From NCBI RefSeq assembly GCF_029213205.1, contig NZ_JARGNH010000006.1:1-64000 (forward strand): a DNA stretch of 64,000 nucleotides. The letters run 5' to 3'. Source of the stretch: Pseudooceanicola sp. (GTDB taxonomy: Bacteria; Pseudomonadota; Alphaproteobacteria; Rhodobacterales; Rhodobacteraceae). Of the stretch, positions 48,911-57,742 are shown piece by piece. Below the pieces are notes generated by a model. The model did no database searches. It saw only the letters and a program-made list of their open reading frames with translations, and was not told the origin of the DNA. The number at the start of each line of letters is the position of its first letter. The first letter of the stretch is position 1. Both the position numbers and the translations under genes were made by a program.

Positions 48911-49204
48911 ATATTGGCCATGGTGGTATAGGCGCCGCGTTCCTCCATCAGGTTTTCCATGAACCGTCGGTAAAGAAGCTGCAGCTTTTCAAAGGCACTG
49001 CCATCGGCCTTTTCCGCCTCAAGCCGGGCATTCTGGCCGCAATTATAGGTCAGCTTGATGCATTCATACAGCAGCTGTTCTTTGTTCTTGAAGTCGTGAT
49101 ACAGCGCCGTCTTGGTCACGCCGATTTCGTCCAGCGAAGTGGCGCGATAGCCCTTTTCGTCAAAGATTCGGGCCGCGACGCGCAGTACCGCTCCAATTCG
49201 CCAT
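48911..49204 (-). pseudogene. Truncated and frameshifted tetR copy
   Basis: This is a partial copy of the tetR at 46793-47407. Compared with that gene it lost about 87 C-terminal codons and 12 bases inside the HTH, so that DEIADEIGVTK becomes DEIGVTK. Near the N-terminus a further deletion shifts the frame, so the remaining ATG (49204) is out of frame with the homology. The rest stays recognisable (KEQLLYECIKLTYNCGQNAR is unchanged). A functional protein is not expected. Confidence 0.9.
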
Positions 49205-49512
49205 GGGTGATCCAAATTTCTTGCGGCGGCATGGCCCCACCGCTCTCACCGCGCGATCAAGGGTCAATATGCGCAGATGCCTTGTAAACCTAAGGAAAAT
49301 GGTCATCTCGGCTCGAATTTCGAGGGGCAGCGCAGGGATTTCCGACGGAATCCCCTCGGCGCATTCCCAGCGGCAGATTTATTTACGGATGAGTAAAAAT
49401 AGGTTCTCTCCGGTAGTGTAAACCGGTGGTTTCGGTGACCCAAAAAGATTGTATTGTTGAATTGTTCAAGAAGTCCGCCAGGCGCGGACCGTCTTCAGGG
49501 AGGAAGGAAGAT
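49205..49512. promoter_or_regulatory. Regulatory region of dctP copy 2
   Basis: Non-coding. It aligns with 47408-47735 but has shed about 40 bases near the tetR start and one of the two 20-base repeats. The operator-like site is retained at 49378-49400 (TTTATTTACGG, then ATGAGTAAAAAT). The ribosome site AGGGAGGAAG is intact before the ATG at 49513. Confidence 0.55.
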
Positions 49513-50556
49513 ATGACCAACACTTCGAAAGCCATCAATCGTCGTTCGATGCTGCGCGGCGCGGCGGTGGGCGTCTTGGCTGCCCCGGCACTTGTCGGCA
49601 AGGGCATTGCCGCTGGTAAAGTCACCTGGCGTATCCAGTCGCATTGGCCGAAAGCCTCGGCGTCGTTCGAGGGCAGCCTGGTTGTTATGACCAAGCAGAT
49701 CACCGAGGCAACCGAAGGCGCGTTCCAGTTCGAACTCTTCGGCGCTGGCGAATTCGCCAAGGGCCCGGATATCTACAACCTGATTCGCAAGGGTGTGGTT
49801 CCGATGGGCACTGCCTCGGGGTCCTATTTTCAGGACAAGGCCCAGGCCGCTTCCTTTGTCTACGGCATCCCCGGCGCATTGCGCGAAAGCTGGGAAATGC
49901 AATACGCCGTCAAGCTTGGCGGGCTCGAAGACCTGGTCAACGAAGAGCTGATCCCTGACGGTGTCATCCTCAAGAGCGACAAGGTTCTTCCGACCGAATT
50001 CGTGCTGTCGAAAAAGATCAACAGCGCGGCCGACTTTCAGGGCGTCAAAATCCGGTCCTCGGGCAGCATGCTTGACTATCTCAAGGCCGCAGGCGCGGCA
50101 CCGCAATACATCCCGGGTTCGGAGCTGTACCAGGCGCTCAGCTCGGGCGTGGTCGACGGGGCTCATTGGGGCGCGGCCACCGGTGCCAAGTCGATGTCGC
50201 TGTGGGAGGTCTGTAAATACCACTACAAACCGGGGCTGGGTCTCACCACCGACAGCTACATCATGAACGTCAAGCAATACGAAGCGCTTGAGGACGATCT
50301 GCGCGGCGTGCTGGACACCGCCTGTGAGACTCGCTTCTACGAGCGGTCTTTGGAATATCAGCTGGGTGAGGCACAGTCGCTGTCCTGGGGTATTGCCGAA
50401 GAGGGCATCGAAGTGGTGCAACTGCCGCAAGACGTGCTGGAAATGCTGGCCGAGGCCTCGACCAAGATCCTTGAAACCGAGGGTCAGAAGGGTGAGATCG
50501 CGGCGCGGGCTGCGGGCGTCTATACTTCGCTCATGAAAGACCTCGGCTACGTCTGA
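49513..50556 (+). CDS. TRAP transporter solute-binding protein (DctP family), module 2 copy 2
   Basis: The 347-residue protein is a near-perfect copy of the gene at 47736: same Tat signal (NRRSMLRGAAVG), same ligand-site motif (GVKIRSSGSML). Only two residues differ, both close to the C-terminus. Unlike copy 1 it is directly upstream of dctQ (140 bases) and dctM, so it is the operon-linked binding protein. Its upstream tetR is non-functional, so regulation would have to come from the intact copy at 46793. Confidence 0.92.
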   Translation: MTNTSKAINRRSMLRGAAVGVLAAPALVGKGIAAGKVTWRIQSHWPKASASFEGSLVVMTKQITEATEGAFQFELFGAGEFAKGPDIYNLIRKGVVPMGTASGSYFQDKAQAASFVYGIPGALRESWEMQYAVKLGGLEDLVNEELIPDGVILKSDKVLPTEFVLSKKINSAADFQGVKIRSSGSMLDYLKAAGAAPQYIPGSELYQALSSGVVDGAHWGAATGAKSMSLWEVCKYHYKPGLGLTTDSYIMNVKQYEALEDDLRGVLDTACETRFYERSLEYQLGEAQSLSWGIAEEGIEVVQLPQDVLEMLAEASTKILETEGQKGEIAARAAGVYTSLMKDLGYV

Positions 50557-50581
50557 TCCGCGAAGCTGACGCTCTCTGGCG

Positions 50582-50602
50582 GTGCGGCCCTGACGGCCGC
50601 AC
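50582..50602 (+). promoter_or_regulatory. Hairpin after dctP copy 2
   Basis: Same 8-base perfect stem (GTGCGGCC and GGCCGCAC) with a 5-base loop as after copy 1, in the 140-base gap before dctQ. It has survived where neighbouring bases changed between the copies, suggesting a role in setting dctP mRNA level above dctQM. Confidence 0.6.
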
Positions 50603-50696
50603 CGTCGTTTACCAGCAATTCGGCGAACAATACGGGCAGTCTGGGTGAGCAGGCTGCGTCAATCGTGTATCGCCGCAAGGGTAAGGGGTACCCCCT

Positions 50697-51269
50697 ATGC
50701 TTAAACTCGCGCGGGCCATAACCGGCCTCAACATGTGGATCGGGAAGTGGGTGTCGCTCGCCGTTCTGGTCCTGTTTGCATTTCTGCTGGCCGATGTGGT
50801 CATGCGGTATCTCGTCGGACAGCCGACGATCTGGACGGCGGAGCTCGCCACCCTGATCTTCGGGGTCTATGCGATCATCGGCGGCGGCTACCTGTTGGCC
50901 GAGCGCGGTCATGTCAATGTCGACATCATCTACGGGGCGTTCTCGCGCCGCCGGAAATCGATGCTCGATATCCTGACCTTCCCGCTGTTCCTGATGTTTG
51001 TCTGTGTTCTTCTGTGGCAGGGCTATGATCTGGCGTCGGAATCCCTGGCCGATGCGGAAACATCGAACTCGATCTGGAAGCCCTATCTCTGGCCAACCAA
51101 GATCTTCATACCGATCGCGGCGACCCTGTTGCTGTTGCAGGGCTTTGTGCGGCTCTGGTCCGATATCCGGGTGCTGCGTGGGAAACCGATTCCCGAAGAT
51201 GTGTTCGGCACGCCTGCCGCCGAGGAAACCAGTGCTGAAATGGCCGCTGCCGGGGAGATCCAGGAATGA
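50697..51269 (+). CDS. TRAP transporter small permease (DctQ family), module 2
   Basis: The 190-residue protein has four hydrophobic segments and the DctQ motif TIWTAELATLIFGVYAIIGG in the middle with a RGHVNVDIIYG loop. The C-terminal tail of about 35 residues is Glu/Ala-rich and cytoplasmic. Its stop overlaps the dctM start by four bases (ATGA). The ribosome-binding region contains GGGTAAGGGGTACCC, which could fold with the AGGGG core in the loop. Confidence 0.9.
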   Translation: MLKLARAITGLNMWIGKWVSLAVLVLFAFLLADVVMRYLVGQPTIWTAELATLIFGVYAIIGGGYLLAERGHVNVDIIYGAFSRRRKSMLDILTFPLFLMFVCVLLWQGYDLASESLADAETSNSIWKPYLWPTKIFIPIAATLLLLQGFVRLWSDIRVLRGKPIPEDVFGTPAAEETSAEMAAAGEIQE

Positions 51270-52579
51270 GCGTCGAACTTTTAACCCTGCTGTTTTTCGG
51301 GGCCCTGCTGCTGTTCGTGATGCTGGGGACGCCGCTGGCCTTTGTGCTGGGCGGCATCTCGGTGGTCTTTCTCTATTTCGAGATGGGGTCGATCGGGTTT
51401 TACCTGTTGGCGTCCAAGATGTGGGAATCAATGTCGAATCCGACATTGATGGCGATACCTCTCTTCGTCTTCATGGCCATCCTGCTGGAGAAATCCGGCG
51501 TCGCCAACGATCTCTATGAGATGATGCATGTCTGGTTCGGCGGGCTGCGCGGTGGTCTGGCCATCGGCACCGTGCTGATCTGTGTGATCTTTGCCGCCAT
51601 GTCGGGGATTTCCGGGGCGGCGGTGGTCACCATGGGGACCATTGCCCTGCCCAAGATGCTGGAGCGGGGATATGACAAGAAGATGGCCTTGGGAGCCATC
51701 AATGCCGGCGGCGGCTGGGGCATCCTGATTCCGCCGTCGATCCTGATGGTGCTCTATGCAATGCTGACCGAAGTCTCGGTGGGCCGGCTCTTTGCCGGTG
51801 GTGTCGGACCTGGGCTGACATTGTTCGTGCTGGTGTCGATCTATATCGGCGGGCGCTGCTGGTTGCAGCCGAATATGGGCCCGGCTCTGCCGAAAGAGGA
51901 ACGCGCCGGTTGGGGGCCAAAGCTGCGCTCGCTGAAGGCGGTGATCTTGCCGATCATGATCGTGACCATCGTCCTGGGCGCGATCTTTGGCGGCTTTGCC
52001 ACCCCGACCGAGGCGGCGGCGATCGGCGTCTTTGGCGCCATGTTCGCCACCACGGTGAACCGGCAGCTGAACTGGAAGGTGATCCACGAGGCCTCGATCG
52101 CGACACTGAAACTGGCGGCGCTGATCATGTGGATCCTGTTCGCAGCACATGCGTTTTCGACCGCCTATACGGCGCTTGGCGCACAAAGCCTGATCCAGGA
52201 CCTGATGGCCTATATCCCGGGCGGAAAATGGGGCTCGCTGACCTTCATGCTGGCGGTGCTGTTCTTGTTTGGGATGGTGTTGGATCCGGTCGGCATCATG
52301 CTGATCACCCTGCCGGTGTTCCTGCCGGTGGTGAAGGCGGCAGGGTTCGATCCGGTCTGGTTCGGTATCCTGTTCATCATCATGATGGAGGTGGGGTATA
52401 TGACCCCGCCCTTCGGCTTCAACCTGTTTTACCTCAAGGGGGTTTCACCTGCGGGGGTTACCATGGGCGACATCTATGCCTCGGTGCTCCCCTACGTCTT
52501 GGTCACCTTGATCGGGGTGCTGTTGATCATCCTGTTCCCGGGCATCGCCCTTTATCTGCCAAACCTGTTCTATAATTAG
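51266..52579 (+). CDS. TRAP transporter large permease (DctM family), module 2
   Basis: The 437-residue protein opens with ELLTLLFFGALLLFVMLGTP and has DctM motifs GISGAAVVTMGTIALPKML, IPPSILMVLYAML, PTEAAAIGVFGAM and YMTPPFGFNLFYLKG. It has about 12 membrane segments. It works with DctQ and a DctP to import a carboxylate with sodium. Downstream lies the decayed dehydrogenase, then the acyl-CoA genes. Confidence 0.94.
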   Translation: MSVELLTLLFFGALLLFVMLGTPLAFVLGGISVVFLYFEMGSIGFYLLASKMWESMSNPTLMAIPLFVFMAILLEKSGVANDLYEMMHVWFGGLRGGLAIGTVLICVIFAAMSGISGAAVVTMGTIALPKMLERGYDKKMALGAINAGGGWGILIPPSILMVLYAMLTEVSVGRLFAGGVGPGLTLFVLVSIYIGGRCWLQPNMGPALPKEERAGWGPKLRSLKAVILPIMIVTIVLGAIFGGFATPTEAAAIGVFGAMFATTVNRQLNWKVIHEASIATLKLAALIMWILFAAHAFSTAYTALGAQSLIQDLMAYIPGGKWGSLTFMLAVLFLFGMVLDPVGIMLITLPVFLPVVKAAGFDPVWFGILFIIMMEVGYMTPPFGFNLFYLKGVSPAGVTMGDIYASVLPYVLVTLIGVLLIILFPGIALYLPNLFYN

Positions 52580-52617
52580 GAAATGCCAAGGCACGCCTCT
52601 TTCGCATCCGATCACCC

Positions 52618-53136
52618 TCAACAGGCCTGGCTAAGGTCAGGGTGTTGACGCGGATCGAGGCGGCCTTGGACAAGGCAGAGGGTGGGCGTGATGTCTGTGA
52701 TCGCGTCGATCTCAACCCGACGACCAAGAAACTGCCAGAGGCCCGGGATTCCTGGGCCTCTGGCAATTGTGACGCGCTGATCGCGCTGGCTGGCGGGTTG
52801 TCCAACGACACCGCCAAGGGTGCGATGGCCTAAAGTCTGACCGGCAAGGATGCCTTTGCCCGTTTCCAGAACGATGTGTGGGTGCCGATGTGCGGGCGCC
52901 GCCGTTCGATGCGATTCCGACGACCGTGTCGATGGGCACGGACTTGACACGTCTCTGCTTGCAGGCCTGACCGCCTCGACCGGGTTCGAGCGTTTTGCTA
53001 TGCCATCGACGCCTATGCCAACAACCAGGTGAAACCGGTGGCCAATGAACTCGCCCTCGCCTCGATGCGCAATGCCATTGAAGACCTGGAACGTGCCGTC
53101 ACCGATGGCAGCGACCTTGAGGCGCGCACCGGTGTG
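52618..53136 (+). pseudogene. Remnant of an iron-containing alcohol dehydrogenase
   Basis: Three pieces of an Fe-ADH can be read in order. First comes LTRIEAALDKAE through NPTTKKLPEA to CDALIALAGGLSNDTAKGA (52642-52833, ending in a stop), matching the NAD-binding GGGSxxDTAK region. Next is AIPTTVSMGTDLTR at 52911-52952 in another frame, matching the AIPTTxGTGSE motif. Last is YAIDAYANNQVKPVANELAL and IEDLERAVTDGSDLEAR from 52999, back in the first frame. About 50 residues with the metal ligands between the last two are missing, and the C-terminal third is absent. The gene is clearly dead. Confidence 0.85.
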
Positions 53137-53392
53137 AGGCTGTCAAGCTGTCTCGGCGGGGTCTGCATCGGGCAGAATGGGGTGGATGGACTCCACATTC
53201 TTCGCGCGCCGATTGATTTGACGTCGCAATGCGCTCGCAGAGCGGATGCCCCGGCCGCATCGCCAGTTGCGGGCTCTCGGGCGATAACCTTCCCCGCTCG
53301 ACGGACATGGCGCTGCGGACACAAGCAACGCCTCGCACCAGCCGCGACATGAATTCCAAACAAATCTCCCAACTTTATGAGGCCCTGCTCTG
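53137..53392. other. Degenerate non-coding stretch
   Basis: This stretch follows the Fe-ADH remnant and leads up to the acyl-CoA dehydrogenase. Short open frames exist on both strands but none shows a family I recognise. It may hold further decayed sequence and presumably the promoter or leader of the gene at 53393. Confidence 0.4.
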
Positions 53393-54541
53393 ATGTCTGC
53401 TTATCTCGATCCCGAACAAAAAATCCTGAAAGAGCAGGTTGACCGGTGGCTGGCGGAAAACGTCACCCCGATCATCAACAAGCATGAAAAGGACTGCACC
53501 TTTCCCTTCGAAATCCTCGATGAGCTGAAAAACTTTGGCTATCTCGGTGGCAAGATCCCCGAGGCGGATGGCGGTTTCGACCTGCCCTACACCACCTGGG
53601 GCATGTTGATGGAAAGCGCCGGATATTGCTGGGGCAGCCTGCGCACGATCGTCAACATCACCAATGGCACGATCCAGAAACTCAGCCGTTTCGGCACGCC
53701 CGATCAGAAAGAGCGGTTTCTGAAGCCAATGCTGCAAAACAAGCTGAAAAGCTGCACCGGCCTCAGCGAGCCGAATGTCGGCTCTGACGTGCGCGGCATC
53801 GAATGCCGGGCGGTTAAGAAGGGTGATCACTATGTCATCACCGGACGCAAGCTGTGGATCACCAACGGCATCAATGCCGACATTTGCCAGGTCGTCGCGC
53901 GCACCTATTCCGACGAATGCGATGGCGAACTGTCCACATTTATCGTCGAAAAGGGCATGCCGGGCTATTCGGCCAAGCGGGTTGAAAAGCTGGTGCTGCG
54001 CCCGACCGGCACCTCGGAGCTGGAATTCGACAATGTGAAAGTGCCGGTCGAAAACCGGTTGGGCCCCGAGGGCAAGGCGCTGTCCGGCACCCTGGCCGGG
54101 CTGAACACCGCGCGGGTCAACATCGCCATGGGGGCGGTCGGGGCCGCGCAATCGGCGCTCGATCTGTCGATTGAATACGCCAAGACCCGCAGCCAGTTCG
54201 GCAAGTTGATTGGCGAACACCAGCTGGTGCAGAAATACATTGTCGACATGACGATCCGGGTGAAGGCGGCGCGGGCGCTGTCCTACACCGCCGCCCAGGC
54301 GCTGGACCGGGGCGAAGAGGCGCGCGAGGATTGCTCGATTGCCAAGCTCTATGCCACCAAGGCCGCCTTTGAGGTCGCCGATATGGCGCTGCAGGTGCAT
54401 GGCGGGCTGGGCTATGCCGTCGGCTATCCGATCGAGCGGATCTTCCGTGACACCAAAGGGGGCATGATCCCCGAAGGCACTGTCGAGGTGCAAACGCTGA
54501 TTGCTGGCCGCGAGATCCTCGGCCTGAATGCAATCACCTGA
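53393..54541 (+). CDS. Acyl-CoA dehydrogenase
   Basis: The 382-residue flavoenzyme shows family motifs GLSEPNVGSDVRGIECRA (signature 1), WITNGINADICQVVART and QVHGGLGYAVGYPIERIFRD. The catalytic base Glu lies in MIPEGTVEVQ near the C-terminus, as in typical ACADs. It oxidises an acyl-CoA to the 2-enoyl-CoA with FAD and electron-transfer flavoprotein. It is 11 bases upstream of the ADP-forming ligase gene. Substrate length cannot be deduced. It lies after a TRAP operon, and the module thus reads as import, activation and oxidation. Confidence 0.94.
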   Translation: MSAYLDPEQKILKEQVDRWLAENVTPIINKHEKDCTFPFEILDELKNFGYLGGKIPEADGGFDLPYTTWGMLMESAGYCWGSLRTIVNITNGTIQKLSRFGTPDQKERFLKPMLQNKLKSCTGLSEPNVGSDVRGIECRAVKKGDHYVITGRKLWITNGINADICQVVARTYSDECDGELSTFIVEKGMPGYSAKRVEKLVLRPTGTSELEFDNVKVPVENRLGPEGKALSGTLAGLNTARVNIAMGAVGAAQSALDLSIEYAKTRSQFGKLIGEHQLVQKYIVDMTIRVKAARALSYTAAQALDRGEEAREDCSIAKLYATKAAFEVADMALQVHGGLGYAVGYPIERIFRDTKGGMIPEGTVEVQTLIAGREILGLNAIT

Positions 54542-54552
54542 GGAAAAATCAA

Positions 54553-56679
54553 ATGACTGATCATTTTGAACCTTACCAGTTCCAAGATCTGACTCCGCTG
54601 TTCAATCCGAAAAGCATCGCCGTGGTCGGTGCCTCGGGCAAGGAACATTCCATCGGCAACCACACCTTCAAGAACATCGTCGAATATTCGAAGTTCGAAG
54701 GCACGCTTTACCCGGTGAACCCGAAACAGCGTGAGGTGATGGGGCTGAAGGCCTATCCCGATATCGCCTCGCTGCCCGAAGCCGTCGATGTGGTGGTCAT
54801 CGTGGTGCCCGCGCAATTTGTGCGCGAGGCGCTTGAACAGGCGGGCGTCAAGGGTTGCGGCTTTGCCGTCATTCTGACCAGCGGCTTTTCCGAGGCCGAC
54901 GCGTGGGGTATCGCGGAAGAGGCCAAGCTGGTCGAGATCTCCAAACGCACCGGCATCCGTATTTACGGGCCGAACTGCCCCGGTCTGGTGAATCTGAACG
55001 TGCCCTTGGGCATGTCGTTCAGCCCCGCCTACAAGGGCGACATCACCCCAGGCTCCATCGCGCTGGCGACCCAAGGCGGTGGCTTGGGCCGCAACATGAT
55101 GCAGCACAATTACCGTGGGCTTGGGTTTTCGGCCTGGTCGTCTTCGGGCAATGAATGCGACCTGCAAGTTGCTGATTTCGTGTATCACTTCGCGCTCGAC
55201 CCCGAATGCAAGGCGATTGCGATCCTGGTCGAGGGGTTCAAGGACGGCCCGCGTTTCGCCGCCGCCGCCGCCAAGGCCGCCGAGATGGGCAAACCGATCA
55301 TCGGGTTGAAGGTGGGCCGGTCCGAATATGGCGCCAAGGCCGCGCAATCGCACACCGCCTCAATCACCGGTTCGGCCGAGGTCAACTCGACGGTGTTTCA
55401 GCAGCTCGGGGTCATCGAGGTTGATGATCTGGACGAGGCGATGGATGTCGCCATGCTGTTCACCCGCAAACAGCCGACCGGCAATGAAAAGGTCGCGGTG
55501 TTTGCCTCCTCCGGCGGCGCGGCATCGCTCTGCGCGGATAATGTCGGCACCGCCGGGCTGACCCTGTCGGAATTCACCCCTGAGACCACGGCGAAACTGG
55601 CCGAGACCCTGCCAAGCTTTGCCAATATCTCTAATCCGATCGACACCACCTCGATCTCGATCAGCCATCCACAGGCGCTGCTTGCCAGCCTGGTTGTCTG
55701 CGCCAGTGACGCCAACACCGATCTGGTGCTGGCGCCAATCCCGATGGATTACGGGATCTATACGGAAAACAACGCCAAGAACTTCAAGAAAGCGCAGGAT
55801 ACGACCGACACCCCGATCGTGCCGATCTGGTTCTCGGAAAAGACCGGTGCCGGCTATTTCGAACTGGCGCGCTCTGGCTTGGTCCCATTCCGCAGCCTGC
55901 GCAACATGGGCAAGGCGGTCCGGCGCTGGATCGACTACGGCCAGTATCTGTCGACCCGCGACAAGGGCTGGCAGCCGCTGATCGTCGAAACCGGCGTGGC
56001 GGGTGAGGCGGCCCAGACCCGCAGCCTGACCGAGGCCGAGGGCAAGGCGGAACTCGCCGCCGCCGACGTGCCCGTCACCGCGCCCGAGGTTGCCGCGACC
56101 AAGGCCGAGGCGGCCACGATCGCTGCCCAGATGGGCCGCCCGCTGGCGATGAAGATCGTCAGCGCCCAGATCACCCACAAATCCGATGTTGGCGGCGTGA
56201 TGCTGAACGTCGCACCCGACAACGCGGGCGCTGCATTTGACACCATCATGTCGAATGCGGCCAAAGCCGCGCCCGGCGCCACCTTGGACGGTATATTGCT
56301 GGAGCCGATGGCGCCGGCGGGCGGAGTTGAGGCCTTTGTCGGCGTCGCCCGTGATCCGGTGTTCGGCCATGTGATGACGTTTGGTCTGGGCGGTATCTAT
56401 GTCGAGATGTTCCAGGACGTGACCCGCGCCATGCTGCCGGTGTCCCAGACGCAGGCCAAGGCGATGATCGCCAAGTTGAAATCCGCGAAGCTTCTCACCG
56501 GTTATCGCGGTCAGCCGCCGCGTGATCTGGATGCGCTCGCCCTGCTGGTGGCAAAAGTGTCCGATTACGTGGCGGCGAATGCCGGTCGGATCGAAGAGCT
56601 GGACATCAACCCGGTCTGGGTCGGCGCCGCGGGTGAAGGCGCGCAGGCGCTGGACGCCGTGGTGGTGGTCCGGGCATGA
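54553..56679 (+). CDS. ADP-forming acyl-CoA synthetase (acetate-CoA ligase family, fused alpha/beta)
   Basis: The 708-residue protein joins a CoA-binding domain (PKSIAVVGASGKEHSIGN), ligase-like domains with the phosphohistidine region (AQSHTASITGSA) and ASSGGAASLCADN, and a C-terminal ATP-grasp domain (MKIVSAQITHKSDVGGVMLN, then FGLGGIYVEMFQDV). These enzymes make acyl-CoA from acid, ATP and CoA, releasing ADP and phosphate. Length fits the fused family (about 700). Closely related proteins serve pimeloyl-, feruloyl- or other acids, so the substrate is open. Confidence 0.92.
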   Translation: MTDHFEPYQFQDLTPLFNPKSIAVVGASGKEHSIGNHTFKNIVEYSKFEGTLYPVNPKQREVMGLKAYPDIASLPEAVDVVVIVVPAQFVREALEQAGVKGCGFAVILTSGFSEADAWGIAEEAKLVEISKRTGIRIYGPNCPGLVNLNVPLGMSFSPAYKGDITPGSIALATQGGGLGRNMMQHNYRGLGFSAWSSSGNECDLQVADFVYHFALDPECKAIAILVEGFKDGPRFAAAAAKAAEMGKPIIGLKVGRSEYGAKAAQSHTASITGSAEVNSTVFQQLGVIEVDDLDEAMDVAMLFTRKQPTGNEKVAVFASSGGAASLCADNVGTAGLTLSEFTPETTAKLAETLPSFANISNPIDTTSISISHPQALLASLVVCASDANTDLVLAPIPMDYGIYTENNAKNFKKAQDTTDTPIVPIWFSEKTGAGYFELARSGLVPFRSLRNMGKAVRRWIDYGQYLSTRDKGWQPLIVETGVAGEAAQTRSLTEAEGKAELAAADVPVTAPEVAATKAEAATIAAQMGRPLAMKIVSAQITHKSDVGGVMLNVAPDNAGAAFDTIMSNAAKAAPGATLDGILLEPMAPAGGVEAFVGVARDPVFGHVMTFGLGGIYVEMFQDVTRAMLPVSQTQAKAMIAKLKSAKLLTGYRGQPPRDLDALALLVAKVSDYVAANAGRIEELDINPVWVGAAGEGAQALDAVVVVRA

Positions 56680-56839
56680 TGGCAGCGCATCTATGACGAA
56701 GCTGGCGCCGACGACATCACCAGCCAGCAGCCAGCGCCAGATCGCGCTGGTGCCCCCCGCCTGTGCGGTCTTTGCCACCGCCGATGGCGGCGCGGCCTCA
56801 GCGGCCACCATTGACCGGTCTTCTGTTCTTGGCGATGGC

Positions 56840-57589
56840 TTAGCGGCCACCGCTGACATGGATCGTCTGCGCGGTGATGAAATCGGCCAGCCCGGAACAG
56901 AAATAGAGGATCGTCTTGGCAACATCGACCTCGTTGCCAAGGCGCGGCAGCGGGGTCAGCGCCAGACTGCGCTGTTCCAGCTTGGCGAAATCCGGGCGCG
57001 CCCGCAGGCGCGGCGTCGCGATCAGTCCCGGCGCCACCGCATTGACGGTGATGTTGAACCCGCCCGCCTCGCGCGCCAGCGCATTGGTCAGCCCGATCAG
57101 CCCGGCCTTGGCCGAGGAATAATTGGTCTGCCCCTTGTTGCCGAGATAGGCCATCGACGAGGTGTTGACGATCCGGCCCCAGCCGCGCCCCATCATCCCC
57201 GGCAGCACCGCGCGGCAGCAATGGAACGTGCCTTTGAGCACGGTGTCATGGACATCGTCCCAATCGTCCTCGGCCATCTTCACCATGTATTTGTCGCGGC
57301 TGAACCCGGCGTTGTTGATCAGCACGTCGACCGGGCCAAGCTCAGCGGTGACCGCATCAAAGGCGGCGGCAACGCTGGCCTTGTTGGTCACGTCGCAGGT
57401 GATGATGGCGACCGCGGCCCCCGGCACTTCGCCTTCGATCCAGGCCTTGGCATCCGCCGCCGCATCGAGGTTGAGGTCCAAAAGCGCCACTGCGGCACCT
57501 TCAGCGGCCAGCAGCTTTGCGGTGGTGCGTCCGATGGCGCCACCGCCGCCGGTCACAGCCGCGACGCGGCCGGTGAGACCCAGATCCAT
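56840..57589 (-). CDS. SDR family oxidoreductase (3-hydroxyacyl-type dehydrogenase)
   Basis: The 249-residue Rossmann-fold enzyme has the cofactor motif TGGGGAIG, NNAG in VLINNAGF, catalytic Ser in NTSSMAYLG, and YSSAK with Tyr and Lys. FabG-like length suggests oxidation of a 3-hydroxyacyl-CoA with NAD. It is the only gene of module 2 (after dctM) on the minus strand and diverges from the DUF35 gene across 153 bases carrying shared operator-like motifs. The start at 57589 gives MDLGLTG; further upstream frame runs into the operator region. Between the ligase stop (56679) and this stop lie 160 bases with no recognisable gene. Confidence 0.92.
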   Translation of the reverse strand: MDLGLTGRVAAVTGGGGAIGRTTAKLLAAEGAAVALLDLNLDAAADAKAWIEGEVPGAAVAIITCDVTNKASVAAAFDAVTAELGPVDVLINNAGFSRDKYMVKMAEDDWDDVHDTVLKGTFHCCRAVLPGMMGRGWGRIVNTSSMAYLGNKGQTNYSSAKAGLIGLTNALAREAGGFNITVNAVAPGLIATPRLRARPDFAKLEQRSLALTPLPRLGNEVDVAKTILYFCSGLADFITAQTIHVSGGR

Positions 57590-57605
57590 GTTTGCCTCCC
57601 TGACA

Positions 57606-57707
57606 AAATTTTTACTGTTCGGACAGCAGATTGCCATTTCGCCATGGCAAGAGCAAGAAATTCGATTGTGGATATGGGGGATCAATTTTACTATCCGGTA
57701 AGTGAAA
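57606..57707. promoter_or_regulatory. Divergent operator region with two TTTTACT motifs
   Basis: Two related AT-rich sites lie here on the plus strand: one at 57608-57630 (ATTTTTACTGTTCGG...) and one at 57684-57707 (AATTTTACTATCCGG...). Similar sequences lie upstream of both dctP genes in the opposite orientation (47581-47603 and 49378-49400). I infer binding by the TetR at 46793. Confidence 0.5.
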
Positions 57708-57742
57708 GGCGCTGAGACAGGGCGCTAAGGAAGGAAAGTACG

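Larger units (their letters stand above)
48911..50666. repeat. Tandem duplication, unit 2
   Basis: Second copy of the block described at 47055-48889. The left boundary is inside the tetR homology and the right boundary is after GCGTCAATCG past the dctP hairpin. The boundaries show no transposase or flanking target duplication that I can see. Confidence 0.85.
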
